Assembly (NCBI RefSeq): GCF_932294415.1
Contig: NC_065535.1
Span: 27,498,782 to 27,562,781 of the forward strand
Direction: 5' to 3'
DNA: 64,000 nucleotides
Source: Quercus robur
Lineage: Eukaryota > Streptophyta > Magnoliopsida > Fagales > Fagaceae
Shown: positions 13,601 through 24,554 of the stretch, in pieces
Numbering within the stretch: the stretch's first letter is position 1
Layout: each line of letters starts with the position of its first letter
Position numbers and translations under genes: made by a program
Notes under the pieces: generated by a model
What the model was told of the DNA's origin: nothing
Database searches by the model: none
The model's input: only the letters and a program-made list of their open reading frames with translations

Positions 13601-14475
13601 TCTCACTTTGCTTAGCTTGGACTCGATAAAATACTTTACAAATGAGATATATTTTATTTATTCTGAAATTTCTTTTAGTTATATATTCCATTGCATTCTA
13701 TTATGGCAACCTTATTTCCTTTTTGTTTGAGAATGTGATCCCTATTTTCATGTTTCAAAGGATACAAAGAGTGGAAGGCCATGTGATGAGACTTTTCTCC
13801 TTCTGCAGCATCATAATATTTAGTTATTATTAGCGCAGCATATCCTGAATCTTGGTGCTCCGGAAATCAAAATTGACACCCCAAGTTATATACCTTTATA
13901 GACTGATCATTATCTCTTCATCTCTTCCAAAACAAAGTAACTTCATCTCATCTGATACATATGTCCCTTATTTCCATGTCTTATCTCATTTCGTACATGC
14001 TTTCTTACCTTTTTATTTTATTTTATTTTATTATATAACAAAAATAAAAATAGAAGGTATGAATTACCATTTTTCAAATGATAATGGAAGTGTAGCTTAA
14101 TTCAAGTCGAGTGAACAAAAAAAGATAAAGAAATATTTAAAATAACACTAGTAAGAGTAATTAAAAAAAAATCGCCAATTAAAGAGGTAATAGAGATCTC
14201 TAATACATGCCGCTTACTAAATTTTAGAATTGAGGTTTGGTGGTTGTTGTTGTTAATAAGGGAAGTTCCTAATGCCTCTTTGGTGAATATTTGTACTTTT
14301 TTTTTTTTTTTGAAGGACGTGAATATTTGTACTTAATTCATATATTAATATAATGAGGCAATATATCTAAAGTAAGTCAACCTGTTGCTGTTTGACAACT
14401 TAATAGAGTTTTATAACTTAAGTGGTATTTATTGATAAAATAAAAACATTTAATGTTCAAATCTTTCCTTTCAAG

Positions 14476-14480
<5 letters not shown>

Positions 14481-14539
<59 letters not shown>
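14481..14539. repeat. (GA)n microsatellite
   Basis: An uninterrupted GA dinucleotide run of about 59 bp. It produces a false SLSLSL ORF on the reverse strand. Confidence 0.95.
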
Positions 14540-14543
<4 letters not shown>

Positions 14544-14684
14544 TTATTAATGTGTGTCCTAAGGGTATACAATAATTTTTATTTTTGGAAAAAAAAAATT
14601 TCAGGAATTGAAAAAGTATTGATACTTTTTTTAATTTTTGAAAAAATACTTTCAAAAATAGAAAGTTTAATGTGTGTGCTAAGG

Positions 14685-14719
<35 letters not shown>

Positions 14720-15132
14720 ATCCATCATTAAAGCTTCATCCAAGGCCTGGTTGGCCCACCCACCCAATCTAGTGGGCTTCAACTTTCAAGTCAGGTCCAC
14801 GTTGTGTCACCCATGTGATCTGCTGCACTCTGTTATAAATATCACTACCACAATAAGTAGAGGAACTGTTGGCAAATGGTTGATAAGTGACATGCAAGTT
14901 TAACTTCATCCTACGTGCGGCAACTAAAAGGGATTAACCCATAAAATGACCCTCATATTCACAACAGTATTCAATAAACGTCAACAAAATTAACTTTAAA
15001 TACTTCTTTGAAGTATAAGGTATGAATTTCTCACGAGAATATATCAATTAGTAGGACCATGACAGTGCTTTTTAGGGAAAAAGTCTAGCTTTAAATCGAT
15101 TTAGAATTGTCTTCTTCTCTATGGCGGAGCTA

Positions 15133-15766
15133 AATATGGCAAAATGCGTCAATATTCACTTACCTGACCTAAATTTGAATTTAAAAAAAAAAAAAAAAAA
15201 AAAACACTGACCCATTTAACCCATGACCCGACCTTTTTTTTTTTTTTGGTTTTGGGCAAACAAAAAAAAGTCAATATTTGTTTAATTTTTTTTTATGAAC
15301 TATAGTGTATAACTCAAACTCAATTGACAAATATAATGTACGTTATTATTAGTTATTTTTAAAAATATCAGTTTTTTGGGATAACGTCATTAAAATATTT
15401 TATATATATATATATATATATATAATGTTATTTAAATACAATGGTCTCAAGAAAATAATTGAGACATTTATCTGGTTGCATACAAACAAATTGAATTCTG
15501 TTATTTGAATAATGTGATAAGTAAAAAAATTTAGATACTAAATAACAAAATACGTGATAAGATAATCTGGTTGTAGTAAAGTTAGAAACATATATTTGAC
15601 ATTATATATAGACATATATGAAAAGTATTTATAAGTGTGAAAAAAAGTGAAACTGAAGTATATCGATGAAATTTGGCAAAAATTATGGATGCTTATGCTT
15701 ATTTTTCAACAATCCATGACCAAAATAAAAGATGATATGCCTTGGATTTTGTTCCTTAATAATGAC

Positions 15767-15802
<36 letters not shown>

Positions 15803-16219
15803 AAAAAAAACCATATATAAATAAGTAAACAATCAAATTTTGATATATATTTCTTAAATTGAAATAGAGTGCTAACCACAATTGATATTAGATTATAAAA
15901 TGAGTTTACATTTTAGGATGTCGATATTGTGAAAAAATGAAACTTATGTATCTGTTTTAATTAGATGTTCAAAATGTAGACTAGACTCCTTTGTGTTATT
16001 TTGTTTTGGTTAGCAATGTTGAGATTTTTATAATTTTATAAGTATTGAACAAATATTAATTTGTTGAACCAAGCTCATTCTTAATATGAGTGGTTAATTC
16101 AAAGTAATGAATTTTACACCAAGTAATTTGTTGCATGACTTACCAATAGGCAAATGCATAAAAAAAATCATTTGAAAAAATATGGGTCAACCCGACCAAA
16201 CTTGCCCTTTTTGCCATAT
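15133..16219. mobile_element. Putative non-autonomous TIR element
   Basis: The left end reads TATGGCAAAATGCGTCAA (from 15135). The right end, on the opposite strand, reads TATGGCAAAAAGGGCAAG (ending at 16218). The flanks share GAGCTA ('gcggagcta' left, 'atagagcta' right), a possible 9-bp target duplication with mismatches. The interior has TA microsatellites (about 15400-15424 and 15768-15799) and no transposase. Superfamily uncertain (Mutator- or hAT-like). Confidence 0.5.
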
Positions 16220-16531
16220 CTAGATAGAGCTAGGAATTTGTCTTTGGGGGCCGAACAAAAATTTGTCTTTGGGAACGGTTTATTTAGCTTTTTGCTGAAA
16301 ATATTTTGTTAAAAGTGTGTTAAAATATATTTGTAACTTGAAAAAATTTGAAAAAGTGAGGTTTTAAAAAGCTGTACATAAAAACTAAAAACTAAAACTT
16401 AAAACTTAAAGCTGATGCCAAACTCACCTTAATTATTCAAAAAAAAAAAAAATTCCTGAGAACAAACTACATACAAAAGTTTTATATATATATAGACACA
16501 CACAGTTATCCTATTAGGATTGTAACCATAT

Positions 16532-17065
16532 TGATGGGACTGACGAACTCACCATCTGATGGGACTGACGAAATCAGCTTTCTTGGACGACCTCATCGAG
16601 ACCGACGAGGCTGTCCTCTAAGACGAACTAACCACATGTCCATATCACTGACGAAGGTAACAAAACCATTCAATACAGCAATAATGTCCCGAGCAGTTAC
16701 AAGACCAGCTGTACAGACCGTTGGATGCCTTATTAAGGTACACATTACTAAGCATGAGACGTTACCAAAAGAGACATTAAAACCACATTAACAACCACAA
16801 CGGCTAGGGGCTGTGGGAGCATATATAAAGCCCTCACAACACCAACACAAGGTACACAGACACACCTCAAAGCATTTCTAGTTATTATAATACTTTGTTA
16901 TTTCCTCAAAGTTCTCTTATACTGACTTTGGCATCAGAGACGTTGTGGCAGGCACCACACCGGTGTCCACCTTAAGGGAGCTACCTTACCAGTTTCACAG
17001 TGACACCGACGAAGCTACGGCTCCATCTGGACGAACCTACAAGACTGACGATTTGCATTTCATCA
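16532..17065 (+). repeat. 5' LTR of the Tat-type element
   Basis: Begins TGATGGGACTGACGAA and ends TTTCATCA. It is matched base for base over long stretches by 19174-19707, with scattered substitutions. It contains an internal tandem of the opening phrase and a TATATAAA at about 16822. Confidence 0.9.
16822..16829 (+). promoter_or_regulatory. TATA-like box of the LTR promoter
   Basis: TATATAAA sits in the middle of the 5' LTR, followed by a C/A-rich stretch, as in the U3/R region of plant LTRs. The same motif is in the 3' LTR at about 19464. Confidence 0.55.
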
Positions 17066-17066
17066 G

Positions 17067-17085
17067 TTTGGCGCCGTCTGTGGGA
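17067..17085 (+). other. Candidate primer-binding site
   Basis: TTTGGCGCCGTCTGTGGG starts one base after the 5' LTR end, the position of a tRNA primer-binding site. This form is common after the LTR in plant gypsy elements. I did not match it fully to a tRNA 3' end. Confidence 0.6.
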
Positions 17086-17141
17086 ACGATATTTTCAGAT
17101 TCATATTTGAAAACGTAGTTTCCATCAACTTCTACGTTCAG

Positions 17142-18113
17142 ATGGAACCCAATCCAGATTCCGCAGCCTTGGCCCAGCAAGTTCAAGCTCTTACAGCCAC
17201 CATTGAAGAACTCACCAAACAAAATCAGGAAATGAAGCTACAGCTTCAACAGGTTCAGTAGGCTTAACATGCGGAGAATCGATCCAAGGATAACGTGGAA
17301 GGAGAAGGGGATAGCCATAGGAGGAGCATTCATCAAAGACCAACTACTCCAGACGAACAGAATTCAAACCTCCTTCGAGAGATGAGGAAGGAGATGGACG
17401 AACTGAGAAACGCCATCAAGGAAAAGACAGACCGAAGCGTAGACAGAATGGTAAGGGCCACAGATTCACCCTTCACCGCGGCGGTATTTCAATGCCCCGT
17501 GCCGTCAAAATTTCGTTTACCTCAGCTTGAGTCGTTCAACGGACTCAGAGACCCTCAAGATCACCTTAATACCTTCAAGACGACGTTAGGTCTTCAACAG
17601 CCACCTGATGGGATATTGTGTCGTTCCTTTCCCACCACTCTCAAAGGAGCTGCAAGGGAATGGTTCACAAAGTTGCCGACATCATCCGTGGACAACTTTG
17701 AGCAATTGAGCAATGCCTTCTTGCGTCATTTCATAGGGGGGTAGCGTCCAAAGAGGCCGGCAAACCACTTACTCACCATTAGACAAAGAGAGAAGGAAAC
17801 CCTAAGGTTGTACGTGAAACGCTTTACTTGGGAGATTCTAGAGGTGGACGAAGCTGATGACAAGGTGCAACTAACGACCTTCAAAGTAGGACTGAGATCC
17901 AGAGATCTCGTAGCTTCACTTGCGAAGAATCCACCAAAGACAATGGCAGAGATGCTCCTGAAGGCACAGAAGTACATGAACGCTGAATATGCTTTAGCCG
18001 TGATAAAGGATGTGGAAAAGACCCTACCCAAGGGAAACTCGGCCCAACCTGGGAAGGACCCTACCAGGTCGCCCATTACTCCAGACAAGGCAGTTATCAT
18101 TTGGAGACCATAG
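17142..18113 (+). pseudogene. Degenerate gag of the Tat-type element
   Basis: One frame from the ATG at 17142 encodes a retrotransposon gag: coiled N-terminus (ALTATIEELTKQNQEM), then a capsid-type core with FNGLRDPQDHLNTF, GAAREWFTKLP and LRHFIGG, and later DDKVQLTTFKVGL and KNPPKTMAEMLLKAQKYM. The frame is broken by stops at 17259 (TAG), 17265 (TAA) and 17742 (TAG). No zinc knuckle is seen. From about 18035 the frame runs into integrase-tail sequence read out of frame, so the end of gag and most of pol were lost in one deletion. Confidence 0.85.
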
Positions 18114-18170
18114 ACGGGGAAAATTACCGCAACCATGGAACATTGGGCACTTGAAGAAGTACCATCAATA
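18038..18170 (+). pseudogene. Integrase C-terminal remnant of pol
   Basis: In a frame shifted from gag, the bases encode GPTWEGPYQVAHYSRQ and SYHLETIDG, then after a further shift PWNIGHLKKYH. These are the closing motifs of plant gypsy integrases. Only about 40 codons remain, directly joined to gag. A non-coding tandem array follows. Confidence 0.8.
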
Positions 18171-18271
18171 GATGTAACAGACAGTTGTATTCATTTTTGA
18201 AAGCAATAAAAAAAAAAAACTATTCAGCCAATGACTTAGCACGAGCAAACCGAGCAGCTTAAAAAACAAAA

Positions 18272-19035
18272 ATTGGCTAAGTAACAAGATTCCGCCTGGA
18301 CGGATGTAAGTTACTGACGAAGCCAAAAATGGCTAAGTAACAAGATTCCGCCTGAACGGATGTAAGTTACTGACGAAGCCAAAAATGGCTAAGTAACAAG
18401 ATTCTGCCTGGACAGATGTAAGTTACTAACGAAGCCAAAAATGACAAGATCCCTTCAATGGGTGTAAGTCACAAAAAAACTGGCTAAGTAACAAGATTCC
18501 GCCTGGACGGATGTAAGTTACTGACGAAGTCAAAACTGGCTAAGTAACAAGATTCCGCCTGGACGGATGTAAGTTACTGACGAAGCCAAAAATGGCTAAG
18601 TAACAAGATTCCGCCTAGACGGATGTAAGTTACTGACGAAGCCAAAAATGACAAAATCCTTTCAATGGGTGTAAATCACAAAAAAACTGGCTAAGTAACA
18701 AGATTCCGCTTGAATGGATGTAAGTTATTGACGAAGCCAAAACTGGCTAAGTAACAAGATTCCGCCTTGACAGATGTAAGTTACTGATGAAACCAAAAAT
18801 GACAAGATCCCTTCAATAGGTGTAAGTCACAAAAAAACTGGCTAAGTAACAAGATTCTACCTGGACGGATGTAAGTTACTGATGAAGCCAAACCTGGCTA
18901 AGTAACAAGATTCCGCCTAGACGAATGTAATTTACTGACGAAGCCAAAAATGACAAGATCCCTTCAATGGGTGTAAGTCACAAAAAAACTGGCTAAGTAA
19001 CAAAATTCCACCTGGACGGATGTAAGTTACTGACG
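18272..19035 (+). repeat. 56-bp tandem repeat array inside the Tat-type element
   Basis: About eleven copies of a 56-bp unit A (core GGCTAAGTAACAAGATTCCG ... GTAAGTTACTGACGAAGCC) are interspersed with four copies of a shorter related unit B (GACAAGATCCCTTCAATGGG ... GTAAGTCAC). The order is A A A B A A A B A A B A A B A. Both share 'gtaagt(t/c)ac'. The array lies between the integrase remnant and the 3' LTR, where Tat elements often carry tandem repeats. Not a CRISPR: there are no unique spacers. Confidence 0.9.
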
Positions 19036-19162
19036 TCCTCAAGATTTCTTTGTCTACGACCTCAAGATCAAGGTTCCCCAGATTCGCTCCAGTTGGGTGC
19101 TTGATGAGGAAACCTTTCATCTTCTGGTGCTCGTCATAACACGTCACGACGACCACAGAACC

Positions 19163-19173
19163 TGGGGGGCATC
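19163..19173 (+). other. Candidate polypurine tract
   Basis: TGGGGGGC lies four bases before the 3' LTR start at 19174, the expected place for plus-strand priming. Confidence 0.5.
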
Positions 19174-19707
19174 TGATGGGACTGACAAACTCACCATCTG
19201 ATGGGACTGACGAAATCACCTTTCTTGGACGACCTCATCGAGACTGACGAGGCTGTCCTCTGAGACGAACTAACCACATGTCCATATCACTGACGAAGGT
19301 AACAAAAACATTCAATACAGCAATAATGTCCCTAGCGGTTATAAGACCAGCTGTACAGACCGTTAGATGCCTCATTAAGGCACACATTACTAAGCATGAG
19401 ACGTTACCAAAAGAGACATTAAAACCACATTAACAACCACAACGGCTAGGGGCTGTGGGAGCATATATAAAGCCCTCACAACACCAACACAAGGTACACA
19501 GACACACCTCAAAGCATTTCTAGTTATTATAATACTTTGTTATTTCTTCAAAGTTCTCTTATACTGACTTTGGCATCGGAGACGTTGTGGCAGGCACCAC
19601 ACCGGTGTCCACCTTAAGGGAGCGACCTTACCAGTTTCACAGTGACACCGACGAAGCTACGGCTCCATGTGGACGAACCTACAAGACTGACGATTTGCAC
19701 TTCATCA
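19174..19707 (+). repeat. 3' LTR of the Tat-type element
   Basis: Direct copy of 16532-17065, the same 534-bp length by my count, TG...CA ends, with only scattered substitutions visible. Confidence 0.9.
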
Positions 19708-20044
19708 CTTATATACATGAAGATAAAATATAATTTTAGACTTTCTTACAAAAAAATTAATACTAATTAATTGTTACAGATAAGAATTGTTATTCAACTG
19801 AAATTCAAACTCACGCTGGTTGTGATAAAGTTATATCCCTCAAAATTAAAAAAGAGTCCTACAGTTAGTGATAAGATAAGTGATAATATTAGCCATTAGA
19901 ATTAGAACTATTTATAATTCAAAAACCTTTCATTTTGTAAATTTAAACTCTTCTATCTTTGCATAAAATATTTTCTATGTTAACGAATAGCTAATTACCA
20001 TGTATTGTTAGGCTAGAAAAATTCAAATCCACTTAACTTGTATC

Positions 20045-20220
20045 CATGGTTTTAAAAACCAAAACGATCAAAGAATTGAAAAATTGTCTGGATCTCAATT
20101 TTTACTGGTTGAACCAATGGTTTTTGCTAATGAAACACCAATTTTTATAGTTTTTACTGGACCAATTGAGGGTCTAATTCCTGGTTAAACCGGCTAGTCC
20201 GATCTGGTTTTTAAAACTAT
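20045..20220. mobile_element. MITE with 9-bp target duplication (family M1, copy 1)
   Basis: The 176-bp element has terminal inverted repeats CATGGTTTTAAAAACC and ATAGTTTTAAAAACC. It is flanked by a perfect ACTTGTATC at 20036-20044 and 20221-20229. A 9-bp duplication suggests Mutator-like mobilisation. A second family member is at 39016-39158. Confidence 0.8.
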
Positions 20221-20334
20221 ACTTGTATCTTTACATTACGTGGCTCCGCCACTACTTTCTTCAACTTCTTATATGGTGATTTTTATTTTTTTTAGAACAC
20301 TAATAGTGATTGAAGAGACTATTCATAGTTTTAG

Positions 20335-20369
<35 letters not shown>

Positions 20370-21846
20370 AAATGAATCATGTGACTTATTTAAATAATAT
20401 ACATGTATAGTTTTATAAATCGCTACATAGTAGGTTGGAGGAGATTCTTCCAAACTAATTTGAAAGCAAACTTTGTCGGCTTATTAAATTCTTTTTTTTT
20501 TTACTCAATAATCAAAGACATTTTTGCCCTTCCTTTTTAAGTTTCTATTTCTTTGAATGTTGAGTGAAATTCAAACTGACCCATGTTCTTTGAATTTGAA
20601 ATTGAAAGTCTTGAATTTTTTTGACAAATATTTAAATTAGTCATTTTGTTGCATTCAATGAAATGAATAGAGAAAGAAGTTAGAAAATGCTTCGCACTTG
20701 ATTTATATTAATCAAACTTCATGTTGTAGTAAAATTAATAAAAATCCATTATAAAACCTTTTATTTTTTTCATTCTTTTTTCTCTCTTATAAATAAAGTT
20801 TGAGCTTTGGTAAATACATGGCAAAGGTCTTTCATCTAAAGTGACATATCATGGTTGGGGGATAAGGTTACTTATCAATTATTTATGTTGACTTCACAAA
20901 AGTGAGAGTTTTATATGCCAAGTTTAACTCTCTCTCCTTTTTTTTTTCCTCAAAAGAAAAAGAAGTTTTAACTCTTTTTACCTAGGTATCTTCTTCAAAC
21001 GGAGTTTTAAGTGGGGTTTGCTAGTGACTGGGAGTTGGAGGGATAGTCGATGATATCAGGTTCTGGCATTGTTTAAGTGAGCATCACTATCAGTAGGGGT
21101 TTGATTAGCTGTGAAGAAGCTGGTTTTGGCAACTGACAGTGGGTTTGTGCCACCAACCAGGGGCAGCTCCACGTGCATTTCAGGATGTTTTATATGCATA
21201 ATTATTTTTAAACTAGTATATTTTTTTAAAATATTGAACACTCTGACTTGAAAATCCGAAGTATTTGTGTCCAACAAAAATACAGTAATGCAAGGATCAC
21301 AATAATTTTATAATAAATCTTAAGTGGCAAACTATTACTAGTTTTCAATGGACCTACCATTGATATCATTTTTTTTTAATCCATCAATAACAAACTGACA
21401 CCTAGAATTTGTTGTGAAATTGTTGTGGACGTAACATTTCTCACAAAAATTATCTTGGTCCCCCAAACATAATCCTTAACCCTTAAAAAAATATATCCTC
21501 AAAAGAAACCCTTTAAAAAATATAAAAATAAAAATAAACCCAAATAAAAATAATAAAAACTAGCCTAAATAACATCAAAATAACCCAAATAACAACAAAT
21601 GAACAAAAGATTCAACAAAAATAACAAATGAAATTTCCCAAACAACAACAAATGAACAAAAGATTCAACAAAAACAAAATAAAAACTTAAATAACAATAA
21701 TAAAAATTGCCCAAACAACAACAGGATTAGGCCAAATAACAACAAACGAATGAAAGATTCAACAAAAAGTTCATTAAAAAATAAAGAATAATAACGTCTA
21801 ATCATTCAGATTTGTAACTCGATCAACCCATTACATAAATATAATT

Positions 21847-22076
21847 CCCAACTTATTTTTCTTTTTTAAAAAAGATGCTAAGAGAGATAATGTAACCATG
21901 AGTTCTCCTCGCAGCGCCAACAACTTTGCTCTCCTTGTCTTAACTCGTAGTTGCTGCAACTATCCAACTTATTTTTCTTTTTTAAAAAAGATGCTAAGAG
22001 AGATAATGTAACCATGAGTTCTCCTCGCAGCGGCAACAACTTTGCTCTCCTTGTCTTAACTCGTAGTTGCTGCGAC

Positions 22077-22078
<2 letters not shown>
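21847..22078. repeat. 116-bp tandem duplication
   Basis: The segment beginning 'caacttatttttctttttta' at about 21849 is repeated 116 bp later with only about two visible changes, so the duplication is recent. It abuts the long CT tract that follows. Confidence 0.85.

Positions 22079-22081
<3 letters not shown>

Positions 22082-22167
<86 letters not shown>
22082..22167. repeat. (CT)n microsatellite, about 86 bp
   Basis: Pure CT run, the longest dinucleotide tract in the window. Confidence 0.95.
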
Positions 22168-22171
<4 letters not shown>

Positions 22172-22923
22172 TAGCATTATCAACTCTCACTTTAACTCTC
22201 GTCAATCACTTTTTGCTCTCTCATTTTGTTAGTAGAAGGAAATTGTAAAACTTCATGTATTTTTTTTTTTTTTTTTGTTATATCGACATATTCAAGTTTT
22301 CTTTTTATTATATTTTGTATAATTTAAGCTTCTTTTTTACCATCCTAAAAAAATTCCTAGAGTTGCCACTGCCACCATCATGGGGTTTTGGATGTGAGTT
22401 TGGGATTTTGAGGATTTGGGTCTCTCAATTTGAAGGTGGTGTTGGATTGGCTTGGTTTATTCTTAATGGAGGATAGGTGTCCTTTGTTTGTGATTCAGGT
22501 AGCTTGGGATGATGAAATTTATTGTTTGGGTGATGATTTGTGGAATATGGGTGAGATGACTAGCAGCTGGTGCTTGGTGTAGTCATGGAAGGGAGTCCAT
22601 AGTTGGGTTTTTAATGGTTTGTCGCTTGTTGTTTTATGTGTGGGGCTGTGTAGTGGTGGTGTTGCTGCATTTTTTAGGAGGAAGAGGAAGCTTTGCTAGT
22701 GGGGGTTGTGGGACGGAGCTGATGTTCCTTCTTGTTGTCCTCTTTGAGCATTCACAGCAAGGTTCTCAAAAAATATAACTTTTAGCAATTTAAAAACCTA
22801 TTTTATCTATTTTAACAACTCACTTAATAATACATCCAACATAAAAGATTTTATTTTAACTAACGACATATTAAAATAATATAAACAAACAAAATAAATA
22901 AATATAATAAACACTACACATGG

Positions 22924-22926
<3 letters not shown>

Positions 22927-22965
<39 letters not shown>
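22927..22965. repeat. (GA)n microsatellite
   Basis: GA run of about 38 bp. Confidence 0.9.
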
Positions 22966-22967
<2 letters not shown>

Positions 22968-23301
22968 AATTTAATAATGAGAGAAGAAAGAGAAAATAAT
23001 TTAATATTTGTAGCAACTTGCTACAGTGAGCTGCTACCACTAACAGTTCAATGTAACAAGTTGGTAAAATATTTTAAGCTTAGCAACATTGTTGTGGGGT
23101 GTTTTTGTTTGTTTGGAGCTATAAAATAACTAAAAAGCTATTTTAAGAGCATTAGTGTGGATGCTCTATAGTTCTTTTTTATTTGTTGAAGCTCTAAAAC
23201 CATCACACCACCATCAGCTATCCAAATCTTCAAGCAACCCCAAACCATCCAGACCACCCCGCTCATCCTTCACCTACAATGTTTTTTTACTCTCAATGTA
23301 A

Positions 23302-23452
23302 TGGCCTATTTGGATTGAGGGGGGGGGGGGGGGGGGGGGGGAAGAAGAGGAAGTGAAAGGGAGTAGAGTAGAATTAGTCGAATATAAGCTAATTTTGGGT
23401 CATCTCTACTTTAATCTACTCCTCCTCCCTTCCCCTCAATCCAAACAGATCA
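23302..23452. mobile_element. Tourist-like MITE with a 23-nt poly-G
   Basis: The 151-bp element has inverted ends TGGCCTATTTGGATTGAGG and TGATCTGTTTGGATTGAGG, flanked by TAA (23299-23301 and 23453-23455), a PIF/Harbinger-type duplication. A run of 23 G (23319-23341) has expanded the G-rich inner border of the left end. The right end shows only short C runs. Confidence 0.75.
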
Positions 23453-24554
23453 TAAGCTTTTATTGAATACCCAATTTCACAACAGAGAGTATCAACCAAT
23501 ACTCCACGAAGACAGAAGATTGGGAAGGTGGACTCAATGCAATATGTAAAGAGAAGTATAACTGGAACCATCACGAATTGAATGAGTGAAACATTAGGCT
23601 ACAATGTCAGCTTTGACGAAACTTGTGTCGGTGATGGCTCCTGTTGGAAAGGAAAGAAAAAGAAACAGGCAACCAAAAAATAAAATGAGTTTTATAGGAA
23701 TTTTAATATATAATCACCCAAGTGCTAACATCTTCCGTCCACCCAACTCTTGGAATAATTACCGAATGACAAATTGAGACATGTTTCATACTCAAAAGGG
23801 TTTCTAATTTCAAAATTAGAAGAATAAAGAGTCCAATTCATTTTGATCCAGTGTTTGAGATTACATTTTTCCCAAAGGGGATTATTACTGAGAACAAGAA
23901 ACGAACAGCTCGATAGGATCCAAAACAAAAGAACACACACAAATGTCGACCCTAAATTTGGCAGCATAGAATTGGAACTATAAAATTGGGATCATATCTA
24001 CATTGAGGCATCACCATATTTCTAAAGATGGCCTCCAATTCCAAATCTATAGTCCTACTCCTTTGCTGCCAAGCACAGCCTTGGTTCTGCATAGAAACAA
24101 CCCCAACCCAACTTCACAAAAAGAGGACTAATCTCTGCCAACCATGTTTCATTTTAGGAAGCACTCAAGGTTTCTCAGTGACGTCTTCCTACATGATTGC
24201 TAGCAAAACCATCTCAAGGATGAAGTACAATCTGACCTCACAGAGTCTATACCTTGATTCCAACTTTACCCAAAGAGGTGACCACATAATACGGCCAAGT
24301 ACCACACAAAATCATAGAATTTGAATCCAACATTACGGTTCTGTCAAAATGCATTTGTACTCGCACTTAAAAAAAAAAAAAATCAATGCTACGTCATATA
24401 TAGGTTAATGGGAAGTTAAAACGAAGATTTATGAAGCAATTTTTTACAGCCTTAGCTTCAAGAAGCATGTTTGGGATTGAGACCAAGAAAAGCATTACAA
24501 AAATGGAATCCTACAAAAAGCTTTAGGAAGAAGAAGATAATTAGGGATGATCTG

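Larger units (their letters stand above)
8922..15132. other. Spacer between trihelix gene and TMPIT-like gene, first part
   Basis: The first few hundred bases are the probable 3'UTR. The rest is A/T-rich with no recognisable gene. Contents I can name are an (AAG)n run (10087-10118), a foldback at about 10538-10667, a (GA)n tract (14481-14539), a TA tract (about 14693-14716), and a direct repeat of 'aatgtgtgt.ctaaggg' at about 14549 and 14669. Confidence 0.5.
16532..19707 (+). mobile_element. Internally deleted Tat-type Ty3/gypsy LTR retrotransposon
   Basis: Two 534-bp direct LTRs (16532-17065 and 19174-19707), each TG...CA, bound an internal region of about 2.1 kb. That region holds a primer-binding-like motif, a gag-like ORF with stops, only the last part of an integrase, and a 56-bp tandem array. 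Protease, reverse transcriptase and RNase H are absent. The flanks CATAT (16527-16531) and CTTAT (19708-19712) could be a 5-bp target duplication with one change. The LTRs are very similar by eye, so insertion was not ancient. The element is non-autonomous and cannot move by itself. Confidence 0.85.
19708..24554. other. Spacer between Tat element and 3' end of the TMPIT-like gene
   Basis: Apart from the MITEs, duplication and microsatellites listed separately, it holds degenerate A-rich repeats at about 21540-21790 (phrase 'aatgaacaaaagattcaaca' recurring three times). The part 23456-24554 shows no recognised gene. Part of it should be the 3'UTR of the TMPIT-like gene. Confidence 0.5.

Noticed and set aside
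18272..19035. CRISPR-like array
   Set aside because: The intervals between repeats are the same repeat, not unique spacers, and the host is a plant nucleus.
23456..24550. Possible gene downstream of the TMPIT-like gene
   Set aside because: Short ORFs on both strands without recognisable domains or splice-consistent extension; part is probably 3'UTR.
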